From contig NZ_BAJN01000005.1 of assembly GCF_000613725.1 (NCBI RefSeq), positions 1 through 64,000 of the forward strand: a DNA stretch of 64,000 nt. Direction: 5' to 3'. Shown here one piece after another: positions 45,335 to 56,307 of the stretch; position 1 is the first letter of the stretch; each line of letters begins with the position of its first letter. This DNA comes from Hoylesella pleuritidis JCM 14110. Lineage in GTDB: Bacteria > Bacteroidota > Bacteroidia > Bacteroidales > Bacteroidaceae. The notes beneath the pieces were generated by a model. That model made no database searches. It was not told the DNA's origin and saw only the letters and a list, made by a program, of their open reading frames with translations. Both the position numbers and the translations under genes were made by a program.

Positions 45335-47856
45335 ATGATGAAAAAACTAATTATATATATTGTGCTCTCGCTCTTTTGTCCGTTGACAATGATTGCACAG
45401 TCGACAATGACAGACGCACAGATTATGCGCTTTGTTGCCAAAGAACGAAAAGCAGGCACGTCTCAGGCACAAATTGTGACTAAACTGATAGAACGTGGCG
45501 TGGACATCACTCAGATTCGGCGTATCAAGAAAAAATATGAAAGACAAGTCAAACAGCAGGGACTTGGCGTCGTTGAGGATGAAGCAGTTAGCGCGAAAGA
45601 TGAACGAACGCAGAAAGACAACGGCGAAAAGAAAAATCCGAAAGGAAAATATTCCAATCAAAGACTGCAAAAGAATAAGGGTGAAAGCACATCGCAAAGC
45701 AGCAGCAATGATGACACCGAACGGCTATTGATGCAAAAGGAGTTAGCCGGTATGATGCCCGAAGACACGGCAACAATATCAATACTGACAACGAAAAAAA
45801 ATGACGAGAATAAGCGGAAGGTATTCGGCCGCGACATTTTCAATCAGAAAGAACTGTCGTTTGAGCCGAATATGAATATTGCCACACCCCAGAATTATCG
45901 ATTAGGACCAGGTGATGCTGTTGTTATCGACATCTATGGCGCCTCACAAAAGACAATCAACGCAACAGTCTCACCTGACGGGGACATAACCATCGAAGGC
46001 TTTGGTCCTATGCAAGTGAGTGGGCTCACCGTGAATGAGGCCAATGCCCGTCTGCGTACAACATTGGGTACAAGATTCAGGAGTTCGAGAGTCAGATTGA
46101 CGGTAAACCAAACCAAAACCATTATGGTTAATGTGATGGGCGAGGTGCATACGCCGGGTACATACACTCTATCGGCTTTCGCACGGTATTCCACGCCCTT
46201 TATATGGCCGGCGGTACCAATGACATCGGTACATTACGTAATATTAAAGTCTTCCGAAACAACAGATTGGTAACCGTCGTCGATATTTACGACTATATTC
46301 TGAACGGTAAACTCACAGGCAATATTCGACTGGCAGATAACGATGTGATTGTAGTCGGCCCATACGACTGCCTTATCGACATCACAGGCAAGATAAAACG
46401 CCCGATGTTTTATGAGATGAAAAAGAATGAAAGCATCGCGACACTGCTGAAATATGCAGGCGGGTTTACAGGAGACGCGTATCGTAAGACCGTCAGAGTG
46501 ATTCGCAAGACCGGTCGTGAATACTCCATTTATAATGTCGGCGAATTTGATATGGGATCTTTTCACGTTGCCGATGGCGACTCTGTAAGCGTCGATTCTA
46601 TCCTCTCCCGCTTTGAAAATCGAGTTGAAGTTCGCGGTGCCGTTTTCCGACCGGGAATGTACCAAGTAGGCGGCGACATCAATAGTGTACGCACACTTAT
46701 TGGACACGCCGAAGGAGTAACGGAAGATGCCTTTACGCCCCACGCTGTGATGCATCGAATGAAACCCGACCGCACGTTGGAAATCATTCCCGTTGATGTT
46801 GAAGGTATAATGAGTGGTAAAACAGCTGATATTCCGCTGCAAAAGAATGACATTCTTTTCATCCCAACCAAACAAGAGATGATGCAGCAGCAAACGATTA
46901 CGATTCACGGTGAAGTGCAATATCCCGGCATTTATCAATATGCAGACAATGAGACCATCGAAGACTTCATCTTGCAAGCAGGAGGATTGAAAGATGCAGC
47001 ATCCACGGTAAAAGTAGATATTGCCCGTCGTGTGAAAAATCCCAAAGCATTGACAACCGACAGTGTGATAGCCCACACTTATACATTGGCCCTAAAAGAC
47101 GGATTCGTAATCGACGGAACACCGGGCTTTACTTTGATGCCGTTCGACGAAGTATACGTACGAAAAAGTCCAAGCTATTCAGTTCAGAAGAATATAAGTA
47201 TTGAAGGACAAGTAATGTTTTCGGGTACTTATACTTTATCTCAAAAGAACGAACGGCTGAGCGATATTGTTCGGAAAGCCGGAGGAGTAACGGACAGAGC
47301 TTACATCGCGGGAGCACGCCTCGAAAGACGGATCACCCTGGAAGAGCGTCTACGTATGCAAACCATTGTACAAATGGCACGGGCACAACAAGGTGAGAAA
47401 GATTCATTGGCTATGAACAAATTGGATTTAGGCGATACCTATTTTGTCGGAATCGAACTGGATAAGGCACTGGCTCATCCCGGTGGAGATGCAGATTTCA
47501 TCCTGCGTGAAGGCGATCGTCTTATCGTCCCCGAATATAATGGAACGGTAAAGATCAGCGGTGATGTAATGTATCCTAACACCGTGGCTTTTGAGAAAGG
47601 AAAACGCCCTGCCTATTACATCGATCAGGCCGGTGGATGGGGAAATCGAGCTAAAAAGAGTCACACCTATATTATATATATGAACGGTACCGTAGCCAAA
47701 GTCGGACATAACGCCAAAGTACTACCGGGTTGTGAGATTGTTGTTCCCAGTAAACCGGCAAGAAGCGGATTACGACTGACAGAATGGTTGAGTATCGGAA
47801 CCACAGCAGCCACCATCGCCACAATGATTGCTACCATCGCAAACATTGTAAAATAG
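45335..47856 (+). CDS. Polysaccharide export protein with multiple SLBB domains (Wza-like), one frameshift
   Basis: Outer-membrane/periplasmic capsule or exopolysaccharide export protein. Signal peptide MMKKLIIYIVLSLFCPLTMIAQ, a charged linker, the polysaccharide-export domain (NYRLGPGDAVVIDIYGASQK), then several SLBB repeats (VMGEVHTPGTYTL; ITIHGEVQYPGIYQY; ISIEGQVMFSGTYTL; VKISGDVMYPNTVAF) and a C-terminal hydrophobic segment. Near 46181 one base appears missing (YTLSAFA then TVFHALYMAGGTNDIG). Restored length is 840 residues. No Wzz or tyrosine kinase is adjacent. Confidence 0.85.
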
Positions 47857-48010
47857 ACAGATAACACTCGGCTTCAATTTACAGTCACAGTTCCACGGCT
47901 TTCAGCATTAAAGATTACGAATCTCCCGCGGGTAACGTTCACATTTAGTCCATCTGAACGAATCTCCGCGGGAAATATTTAATGTGAGTTCGACGAATTT
48001 AAAATAATCT
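47857..48010. other. Gap before the insertion sequence
   Basis: Holds CGAATCTCCCGCGGGTAACG and its diverged inverted partner GAACGAATCTCCGCGGGAAA, a GC-rich pair around 47920-47975. It may act as the terminator of the SLBB gene. Confidence 0.35.
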
Positions 48011-48027
48011 ATTGCTGTCCGCTAAAA
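48011..48027 (+). repeat. Left terminal inverted repeat of the IS
   Basis: ATTGCTGTCCGCTAAAA, exact reverse complement of 49437-49453. Confidence 0.9.
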
Positions 48028-48119
48028 GTTTTTCTCTCAATAAAAATTAGGCTGAAACCCAAGAGAGGGTCTCAGCCTTTTTGGTTACCTTTGTTTTCCT
48101 CGCAAAAAAAGACATAACC

Positions 48120-49359
48120 ATGCACAAAGGTACACATTTTATCGGACAGCCAGTATATGGACAATTGATAAATTTGCTCGACAAGGCAGAAGTTCTCAAG
48201 TTCAGCTGTGAACATGGCGATGAACGCTACATAAAGCATTTTGATAGCTGGCAACACCTTGTCGTGATGCTTTATGCTGTGATCAAACGCTTTGATTCCT
48301 TGCGCGAGATAACCGACTCTATGTTCCCCGAAGCCCGCAAACTCGCCCATTTAGGCATTCAGGTGATGCCAAGGCGCAGTACGCTGTCCGATACCAATGC
48401 GCGCAGACCCAAAAAGGTGTTTGAGAGCATATATCGCAGTCTGTATGCCCGCTACAAGGACGAACTTTCCTCGGACAGCCGAAAACACGCCAGGTTCCCT
48501 CCTGGCTCCATCGCCTGCAAATCATAGACTCAACCACAATAACTCTGTTTTCCAACCTCATCTTCAAGGGTGTCGGCCGTCATCCGAAGGCTGGAAAAAA
48601 GAAAGGGGGCATCAAGGTTCACACAAACATCCATGCCAACGAGAGGGTGCCGTCTGACATTAGATTTACTTCGGCCGCAACCAGCGACAGTTTCATGCTC
48701 AAGCCCACGAATTATAGCGATGGGGATATCTCTTGGCCATAGATCGGGCTTACATTGATTACGCGAAGTTTGAGGAACTCATCCAAAGGAGTGCCGTATA
48801 TGTCACGAAAATGAAGAAAGGCCTTGTTTATGAGCTGCTTCCTGACAAGATGCACATGACGCTGGAGGGCCTCATGGAGAGCAGGGAACAGAAGGTGAGG
48901 TTCACAAAACGCATGGCAGGCGGCAAGACCATTACGCATACGGCAAGGATCATCACATACGTTGACTTGAACAAGAAAACTCCAAAACTCGTCTCCCTGC
49001 TTACCAATGATTTGGATATGGATAGGGAGGAAATCATTGCCGTATACAGGAAAAGATGGGCGATAGAACTGCTTTTCAAGCAGCTGAAGCAGAACTTCCC
49101 TCTGCGCTACTTCTACGGAGAAAGCGCCAATGCCATCAAAATACAGATATGGACAGCCCTGATAGCCAATCTACTGCTGATGGTCATGCAGAGTCGTATC
49201 AGCCGACCGTGGAGCTTCTCGGGATTGTCAACTATGGTAAGGATTATGCTGATGTATTATGTCAACTACTATACATTCCTTGAAAATCCAGAAAGAGACT
49301 GGGCCAAAATGCTTGAGGAAACAAGAGAAATTCCTCCAGAACCAACTTTGTTTGACTAA
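48120..49359 (+). pseudogene. IS4-type transposase (DUF4372 plus DDE domain), two frame breaks
   Basis: ATG 48120 opens MHKGTHFIGQPVYGQLINLL with the DUF4372 N-domain (VMPRRSTLSDTNARRPKKVF). The DDE part has IIDSTTITLFSN (first Asp), LAIDRAYIDYAKFEEL (second Asp) and YRKRWAIELLFKQLKQNFPL (Glu region). Apparent one-base losses near 48501 and 48731 split it into three frames. Corrected length is 413 residues. Inactive as written, unless the breaks are sequence errors. Confidence 0.85.
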
Positions 49360-49436
49360 GGGGGGGCTTATTTTTTTAAGTATATCCGCAACACCTGTTT
49401 ATAGGCATTACGGATAGGATTTCCTGCTATTTTTAT

Positions 49437-49453
49437 TTTTAGCGGACAGCAAT
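49437..49453 (+). repeat. Right terminal inverted repeat of the IS
   Basis: TTTTAGCGGACAGCAAT, exact reverse complement of 48011-48027. Confidence 0.9.
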
Positions 49454-49469
49454 AAATTACTATAAGTCA

Positions 49470-52397
49470 TCACTTCTTTCCACTTATATTCATCTTATAA
49501 ATGAGGTGCAACAATAAGTAATTTGGGATAGCATTAAAACGTGTCTCAGTTTTCCCTTGCCCGTTTATCTCATAATTTATGCTCTTGAGTTGATGAAATA
49601 TATCGTACCCTTCAAGTTTGGCTGCCAGTTTCCCCTTAAAGAAACTCTTACTAATGTATACGTTACAAATTAAATCATTAGTATTTATAAGAGGATCTGA
49701 ATAACCGCGGCGACTAAACATCTTAAGATCCATACCTGTTTCTAATCCAAATTTAAATTTGTATGAACCTAGGATACCATAATTAAAATCCAAGGTGCGA
49801 ATAGTTGAGAAATTTTCACGTCTGCTGTTAGCGTATCTCCATTTCATTTCACCAACCAAGCTACAGGTTAATCCTCCTTTTTGATAATTTAAAGATAGGT
49901 CATCTTCTAACCAATGGTTATTCACTTTGTTCAACATACTTTCTGTTTGACCTGTTACTCCTGTGAAGTCTACATTGTGGTTGTAACTATAGACAATAGC
50001 GTTCACTAATGTGAAGTAGTTTTTATTATCTAATGGAAAAGTATCATATAATCCAATATTGCCAGACCAGTTCCCCCTAACATTCTGTGGCTTATATGTA
50101 TATATACCCGTTGTCGGATCGTAAGTAAATCCATTAGCAATAGCATTCTGATGAATATTGATATTTATAAATGCCATCGGCAGCTTAAATCGCCTGTTGT
50201 TATCACTAAAGGTTAAATGTACATCTGTATTTCTACTATTTTTCAAATTCGGATTACCTAAAGAGATAGCTAAAGGATTAGAATCGTCAGATCGGGTAAT
50301 TTTTGAGTAAAGGTTTGGAGTTTCCATTTTCGAAGTCATCGTTCCGTAAAAGCTGTATTTGTTTATTGTAAACCCCATATTTAAAGACAATTCTGAAATC
50401 CAATTATATTGTTGGACAGAAGTGTTTAGCAGTGAATTGCGATAGGCAAGTTTTTCACTTTTGTAACCAACAGACACGATTGTATTGAAGAACACATTGT
50501 TGTGATTCTTAAATTTTGAATAACCAAATCCGAGTGAAACCGAATTTTGCTTACTTATATAATATCCTTTGTAACTATTGTTAGCATCTAATGAGAGTAG
50601 GAGTGAATCACGTGAAGATGGTAAACTGCCAAGAGGGTGTTCCTCTTTTTGCCATCCGTATAGTTTGTCTAATCGGTATTTTTGGTTGTTTCGGTAAATA
50701 CCTTTTTGCTGATACTGATATCCCGTAAAAATTTTAAGACCATTAGGAATCACGAATGTATATTGTGGCCCTAAACGATAATTGTAAGAATAAGATGGCG
50801 TGTCGTCATATCGATTGCGGTAGTCATCTATGGCATTGCCTTTTAAATACTTCAACTGGTAATTGTTGAACATTGAATTCGTGGTATTTAAATAGTTACC
50901 TTCTATCAATGCTGATATACGATCACCCGATTGCAGCTTTTTATATGCATTAACATTGGCGAAAGTTGTGAGTGAATAACCAAATCCATATGTTTTTGTA
51001 GACAATCGGTTTACACCAAAATCATTTACAAGCCTGTTTCTTGAAGAGGAGAATATCGTATCTAATATTGCTTCTGTGCTACCTATTGGTGATGGATCTG
51101 CATTGAAGCGTGCTGAACGGTCAGCTCCCCAATTATCAAATTTATTGTAATTTAAGTTTATGGTTGATTTTAGGTAAATAGGGGTCGAAATCTTTAAATT
51201 ATTTTGAAAGTCATAAATAAAGTTCTTGGATTTAACATCTGAGATGCTACGATTAAAGTTGTTTCCCCCATTTAAGAAAGATTCAGATATAATTTGACTG
51301 ATATTATGTGTATCTCTCCACGAGAAACTTGTAGACATACTGTTTTCCAATGTGTTTTTTTCATTGCTAACAGCAGCGTTTAGACCTACTGTTTTTTGTA
51401 TAACCTGGCCGTTTGGTAGCTTAGTTGGATCCCAGTCTCCCTTTTCTCCAGGTTTGCGGTCTTCATTCACATTATTACTATTTGAGAAAACAGATAACTG
51501 CAATCGTGGTGTGAAGTATAATCCGAACGCTTTGGCTGCATACCTGCTGTTCGTACCACCAGCTATATCAAAGTTAGCTATAAAAGTTTTTTCATATTTT
51601 TTCTTTAGTAAGATATCCATGATGTAGTCTTTCTTATCAATGTCAACACCCATCGCTTGGCCCCTATCAGTACTCTTTTCAAAAACCTTTAGATTTTTAA
51701 CGGTATAGTTTGGTAAATTTTCTATTAATTGTTTGTTATTTCCCTTGAAGAAATCTTTGCCATTAAGTGTAAGATAATCTAATTTTCGGCCATTGATGAA
51801 TATTTCGCCATTACTGTTAAGTGTGGCACCTGGTAATTGTCTGATCAGAGCATCAAGCATACTTCCCTCAGGAAGATTGAAGGCATCTGCATTATATATA
51901 ATAGTATCACCCTTCATAACCATCCTAATTTTTGTACTCTTAACAACGACCTCGTCCAGCATATGCTCTTTATTTTCCATTCCTTTTTTCTTGATGGGAA
52001 TGTCTTGCATGTCAATGCTTGTATTTCTACCTTTGAATAGCACCTCTTTGTTGACAAAAGTTGTAAAATAATCAGGATGTTCTATCTTAAAAATGTATTT
52101 TCCCTCACTCAAATTCTTTTGCATATAGAAATAGGAGTCGGGATGAACAGCTTTGTCGTTCCATATAAAGGTGCGACATGTATCTATTACTGTACTATCT
52201 GCCGATAGTAAAGTTAGTTTAACATTTGATATAGAGAGGTTTGTAAATGAGTCTACAATACGGCCATGAATAGTATAATTTCGCGTTGGGGGAAGCAATA
52301 TCGTTGTTTGATAAGCTAATATTTGTTTTGGTAGTAACGTTAATAAAGAAAGTAAGATAACTAGCGCCCATTTTTGATTTTTTATATTCATAATCAT
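49470..52397 (-). CDS. TonB-dependent-receptor-like outer membrane beta-barrel protein
   Basis: 975 residues. Signal peptide WALVILLSLLTLLPKQILAY, then a carboxypeptidase-regulatory-like beta sandwich (NYTIHGRIVDSFTNLSISNV; residues 40-135). A plug-like section follows (MVMKGDTIIYNADAFNLPEG; GATLNSNGEIFINGRKLDYL), then a long barrel rich in aromatic and Asn residues. This matches the Bacteroidetes outer-membrane beta-barrel family related to SusC but without a SusD partner. The base composition is clearly more AT-rich than the housekeeping genes. It follows the M56/TonB gene. Confidence 0.85.
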   Translation of the reverse strand: MIMNIKNQKWALVILLSLLTLLPKQILAYQTTILLPPTRNYTIHGRIVDSFTNLSISNVKLTLLSADSTVIDTCRTFIWNDKAVHPDSYFYMQKNLSEGKYIFKIEHPDYFTTFVNKEVLFKGRNTSIDMQDIPIKKKGMENKEHMLDEVVVKSTKIRMVMKGDTIIYNADAFNLPEGSMLDALIRQLPGATLNSNGEIFINGRKLDYLTLNGKDFFKGNNKQLIENLPNYTVKNLKVFEKSTDRGQAMGVDIDKKDYIMDILLKKKYEKTFIANFDIAGGTNSRYAAKAFGLYFTPRLQLSVFSNSNNVNEDRKPGEKGDWDPTKLPNGQVIQKTVGLNAAVSNEKNTLENSMSTSFSWRDTHNISQIISESFLNGGNNFNRSISDVKSKNFIYDFQNNLKISTPIYLKSTINLNYNKFDNWGADRSARFNADPSPIGSTEAILDTIFSSSRNRLVNDFGVNRLSTKTYGFGYSLTTFANVNAYKKLQSGDRISALIEGNYLNTTNSMFNNYQLKYLKGNAIDDYRNRYDDTPSYSYNYRLGPQYTFVIPNGLKIFTGYQYQQKGIYRNNQKYRLDKLYGWQKEEHPLGSLPSSRDSLLLSLDANNSYKGYYISKQNSVSLGFGYSKFKNHNNVFFNTIVSVGYKSEKLAYRNSLLNTSVQQYNWISELSLNMGFTINKYSFYGTMTSKMETPNLYSKITRSDDSNPLAISLGNPNLKNSRNTDVHLTFSDNNRRFKLPMAFININIHQNAIANGFTYDPTTGIYTYKPQNVRGNWSGNIGLYDTFPLDNKNYFTLVNAIVYSYNHNVDFTGVTGQTESMLNKVNNHWLEDDLSLNYQKGGLTCSLVGEMKWRYANSRRENFSTIRTLDFNYGILGSYKFKFGLETGMDLKMFSRRGYSDPLINTNDLICNVYISKSFFKGKLAAKLEGYDIFHQLKSINYEINGQGKTETRFNAIPNYLLLHLIYKMNISGKK

Positions 52398-52486
52398 TTT
52401 TTTACAAATAAAGAGGGTGTTTGATTATTTTATCACCCCTTTAGCCCAATTTACACTGGCCTAAAGAGTATGTGATATAATAGTTG

Positions 52487-53827
52487 CTATAACTTAAAAG
52501 AAATAGGAAGATTATATATAGCTTTTATAGTCTTATTTTGGGTGTTATCAGGTTTATCTTTCGACATTCTTTCTATTCCTTGTAAATCTTTCTGATTATA
52601 TAAAGTGTCTTTTGTATGCGTTACACTCAGGGACGAAACTGACCCCTTTGTGTCAACAGCAAAAGAGATATTATATATACGCACATTAGTACTATTTTTC
52701 TCTGGTAATTCTGGATCTTTTATGTCAACATAGGAATCTTTGATTACATTACTCGGAGCAGTATTATTTATAGCTTTCTTTTCGATAATAGTATTTATTC
52801 TATTATGTGACATCTCATATACTTGTTCTTTGAGCTTTTTAATATTACTTTCTTTTGAGATCTTTGATGTAAAAATTGGTTTCTTTTGAAGTACATTGTT
52901 TGCCTTTGTATTAACAGATACAATCACTTCATTACTTACAATTTTGTTTGATACTAGTGAGTGCGCTACACTCTCAATATTTTTGACGACTAATAGTGTA
53001 GCTGTTACTGGAATAAGAAGGGTATATTTTGCCTTTACTATTAATCTTGATCTGCGTCTGTTCATCATTTTTATGCGCTTTTTAAGAAGTAAATCATTGA
53101 AATTATTTAAAATAGTAGATACATTCTTATGATAAGTCATCCCCAACAAGTGATATTGGTAACTCTTTTGGTCACATCCTACTTGTACAACATAAAGATC
53201 TGCAAGGTATTCAAGATTAAGTCTGATTTCTCTTTTTAACAACCAGGCAAAAGGATTGAACCAACATACGATAGTAAATAATTCAGCTAGCACCACATCT
53301 ATGGAATGCTTCTGTTCTACATGACACTGTTCGTGAATCAATATCTCTTGTAGTTGTGATTCATACCGTACTTCTGGATTAACAAAAATCCACCGGAAGA
53401 AAGAAAAGGGACTTTCATTTTTCTCGATGATATGTACCTTAATCCCTTTAATGGTGCTTACCTCTGTCTTTTTGGCTAATCTGTATATTCCAATGAGTTG
53501 AATTACAAAGCGTAACAGAAACATGCAAACACCACCCATATATATCCACAAAAGTATAGTATTCCATGACAGCACCGTGGCTTTTGATGGAAGAGAAGTA
53601 GCTTCTGACAAGACAGTTTCAGCATATGTACTAGCCATATTTTGAGTAGCCTCGTGAATCCTAATCCAATTACTAAAATCAGCAAAAGGGACTAATAAAG
53701 CTATAAGGTATGTATTCAGCAACATAAATCTTCGCCAGCTAAAGAAAGTGTCATTAGTAAACAATAGGCGGTAAAAACCATACAAAAAGATGGTAATAAT
53801 GTTTATTTCAACAAGGTATAAAAGCAT
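52487..53827 (-). CDS. M56-family (BlaR1-like) membrane metallopeptidase with a TonB-like C-terminus
   Basis: 446 residues. Three N-terminal membrane helices (residues 3-22, 35-50, 88-115), zinc-protease motif HEQCH at 165-169, another helix near 270, then a periplasmic tail. The last 70 residues (RIYNISFAVDTKGSVSSLSV ... YNLPISFKL) resemble a TonB C-terminal domain. No penicillin-binding sensor domain is present, so this is not a typical beta-lactam sensor. Paired with blaI upstream and an outer-membrane receptor downstream. Confidence 0.85.
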   Translation of the reverse strand: MLLYLVEINIITIFLYGFYRLLFTNDTFFSWRRFMLLNTYLIALLVPFADFSNWIRIHEATQNMASTYAETVLSEATSLPSKATVLSWNTILLWIYMGGVCMFLLRFVIQLIGIYRLAKKTEVSTIKGIKVHIIEKNESPFSFFRWIFVNPEVRYESQLQEILIHEQCHVEQKHSIDVVLAELFTIVCWFNPFAWLLKREIRLNLEYLADLYVVQVGCDQKSYQYHLLGMTYHKNVSTILNNFNDLLLKKRIKMMNRRRSRLIVKAKYTLLIPVTATLLVVKNIESVAHSLVSNKIVSNEVIVSVNTKANNVLQKKPIFTSKISKESNIKKLKEQVYEMSHNRINTIIEKKAINNTAPSNVIKDSYVDIKDPELPEKNSTNVRIYNISFAVDTKGSVSSLSVTHTKDTLYNQKDLQGIERMSKDKPDNTQNKTIKAIYNLPISFKL

Positions 53828-53883
53828 AATCCAAGTGTTTTTTATAAATTATCTTTAATTCTGATAGCTATAATATCATAATA

Positions 53884-54247
53884 TTACTCTTTTCCTCTCT
53901 CTATCTCACGAATAATGTCTACCAAATCTCTAAACGATAGATCCTCCTCTTTGGCAAAGAAACATACCATTTCTTTAAATGAATCTTTGAAGTAGTCATG
54001 TACAAATCCTCTCATAAAACGATGCTTATACTCCTCTTCCTCTATGGCTGGTAAATAACTGTATGCAATGCCTTGCTTTTCTTGGGATATGTATCTTTTT
54101 CGTTTAAGATTCCTCATAACAGAAGCTACTGTGGTGTAAGGAGGCTTAGGCTCAGGGAGTTCCTTTAGAATCTCTGTTACTGTACATTTTTTTTAGCTTC
54201 CACACTTTTTGCATAATTGCTTCTTCTTGAATAGATAATTTTTTCAT
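53884..54247 (-). CDS. blaI: BlaI/MecI-family repressor, frameshifted in a run of eight A
   Basis: From ATG 54247, MKKLSIQEEAIMQKVWKLKK, then in the next frame CTVTEILKELPEPKPPYTTV and ASVMRNLKRKRYISQEKQGI: the winged-helix DNA-binding domain and the dimerisation tail of BlaI. The break is the run 54187-54194 (eight bases where seven would keep the frame). Corrected length is 120 residues. It would repress itself and the M56 gene until the peptidase cleaves it; that mechanism is known for the family and inferred here. Confidence 0.8.
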
Positions 54248-54584
54248 ATAAAATTTATAATGCCTATTTTTTGTTTTACTTTTAAATATGTTGTTTGTTA
54301 CTTAATAACATTCTGCAATATTTCAAATGCGCCGTAAAGCTACTAATTTTTCGTAGATTACGATAATATTCTTCAGAAAAAAAAAAGTGAACGTGATGTT
54401 CTTTTATATTTATTTAACTAGCTTGAGTTTGTAGAATTTAAAAGATAGCAAACACTGGTACAATCACTATTGTTAACTGATGCATGATTTTTTGGATACA
54501 AGAATTAGCTCCAATAGAGCACCTAGATCTATGAAAAATGCACAACAATACCATTTCTTTAGTTCACACAAGTTGACCATTACC

Positions 54585-54728
54585 ATATTTTTAGACTTTG
54601 CTTACTTCATGGTTGAGCAAGCCAGAACGAAGCGAAAGACTAATATCTTCAATCTCGAAGGCAATGTCTATGCGTTTGATTCAACAACAATAGATTTATG
54701 TCTTGAAGTATTTTGGTGGGCAACATGG
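54585..54728 (+). pseudogene. Fragment of an IS4-type transposase around its first catalytic aspartate
   Basis: DFAYFMVEQARTKRKTNIFN, then LEGNVYAFDSTTIDLCLEVF and WWA: the segment around the first DDE aspartate of IS4-type transposases. No start or end of that gene is nearby. It is interrupted at about 54722 by an IS110-like sequence. Upstream 54300-54585 shows no recognisable gene. Confidence 0.65.
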
Positions 54729-55413
54729 GACGAGGAGCACCTCTTTGAAATGAAATAAAGTGATTTCCTATATCAGACACACCAATACCTCATTGCGGAA
54801 TGTGACTCAAAAATCAATGAGATTGCTACACGATATGTAGCCATTGATATACCTAAAGCAGAACTTCTGTATAGCGAAAAGTATAACACAAAAAAGAATC
54901 GGATACACTTTGATGTTGAAAGAGTAGCCTTCGAACTATGGGGAGTCAATGTAATGCGTATGCCAGGTATGAGCAGGGGCTCGCTACTGAGGCTTTTGGG
55001 AGAGCTGGGGCATGATTTCACCACGAAATTTGTAGATGTAAAACATTTCGTGAGCTGGGTAAATCTGGTTCCCAACAACAAGATATCCAGTGGGGCGTTG
55101 TTATCGAGCAAAATTCCAAAAAAGAAAAACCCGGCGGGAATCATCTTTCGGCAAGCTGCAAATACACTCAAGGCGGCAAAATGCCCGCTTGGCGACTACT
55201 CCGACACATGCGAGCTAAAAGAGGGAATCGTCAGGCTATGGTTACAACAGGCAAAAAGCTCGCTTCTATCTTTTACATCATGGTACAACGTAAGATAGAG
55301 TATGATGAACAGATGTACAACAACCATAGGAAGGAGGAATTACAAAACAAAGTCATATATCTTTAGAAACAGCTGCAACGCATGGAGTTAGAGCTTGCAA
55401 ACTGTAGATAGAG
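54722..55413 (+). pseudogene. Remnant of an IS110-family transposase (C-terminal half)
   Basis: Reading through a TAA near 54756: EEHLFEMK, SDFLYQTHQYLIAECDSKIN, then the transposase-20 domain RMPGMSRGSLLRLLGELGHD, HFVSWVNLVPNNKISSGALL, and after a one-base loss near 55195 RHMRAKRGNRQAMVTTGKKL. Further stop codons follow (55364, 55411). It is decayed beyond sequence error. Lies between fragments of IS4-type elements. Confidence 0.75.
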
Positions 55414-55428
55414 AAAGGAAGAGGTGTC

Positions 55429-56307
55429 TTGTTATATAGAAGCCGAAGGAACGGGATAGAGGAGTGGATAAAAAGGCTTAGGATCATAGACTCCACGACA
55501 ATATCCCTGTTCTCCAACGTCATCTTCAAGGGCGTTGGCCGCCATCCTAAGGCGGGCAGGAAGAAGGGTGGCATCAAAGTCCACTCCGTCATCCATGCCA
55601 ACGAGGGCGTTCCCTGTGACGTGAGGTTCACTTCCGCCGCCACCAACGATTCATTCATGCTGGCCCCCACATACTATCAGCACAAGGAAATTGTCGCCAT
55701 GGACAGGGCATACGTCAACTATGAGAAGTTCGAGGAACTCACGGACAGGAACGTGGTGTACGTGACAAAAAAGAAGAAAAGCCTGCGCTATGAGACGCAG
55801 GTCGACTGTATGGAAATGAATACGGAGGGAAAGATGGAGTACCGTGAGCAGGTGGTGGTATTCCGAAAGGGCACCGTCAACCATATAGCTCGTATCATCA
55901 CATACGTGGACATGAAGAAAGATAGGCAGGCCAAACTTGTCTCTCTGCTGACTAATGACTTTGATATGCCACTGGAAACCATCGTGGCCATTTACAGGAG
56001 AAGATGGCAGATAGAGTCACTCTTCAAGCAGATAAAGCAGAACTTCCCTCTAAGATACTTCTATGGAGAGAGTGCCAATGCCATCAAGATACAAATATGG
56101 GTTACACTCATCGCAAATCTTCTGTTATCACTGCTCCAAAGCTCCCTGGAGCGCCGGTGGAGTTTTTTAGGGCTGGCTACGATGGTCAGGATTGTGCTCA
56201 TGTATTACCTCAACATGCAGGCTTTCTTCAACCAGCCCGATGCAGACCTCAAAATCATGCTTGCTCATGCAGCAGAAGCACCGCCCGAAGAGGTCGAAAA
56301 TGACTAG
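55429..56307 (+). pseudogene. 5'-truncated IS4-type transposase (second copy)
   Basis: 292 residues from the open frame, carrying the DDE core: IIDSTTISLFSNVIFKGVGR, VAMDRAYVNYEKFEELTDRN, YRRRWQIESLFKQIKQNFPL. It is closely related in sequence to the transposase at 48120-49359 but lacks the N-terminal DUF4372 part. The right terminal repeat survives at about 56378-56393. Confidence 0.8.

Larger units (their letters stand above)
48011..49453 (+). mobile_element. Insertion sequence, IS4-type DDE transposase family, about 1.44 kb
   Basis: Bounded by perfect 17-bp inverted repeats ATTGCTGTCCGCTAAAA (48011-48027) and its complement (49437-49453). It contains one transposase reading frame with two frame breaks. 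I see no clear target-site duplication at the flanks. A related, truncated copy ends near 56393 in the same orientation. Confidence 0.85.

Noticed and set aside
46234..47076. Minus-strand ORF of 280 codons inside the SLBB gene
   Set aside because: It mirrors the coding frame of the export protein and is rich in His/Cys/Phe runs, as expected of an antisense shadow.
52487..54247. Beta-lactam resistance regulators
   Set aside because: The M56 protein has no penicillin-sensor domain, and no beta-lactamase or penicillin-binding protein gene is adjacent.
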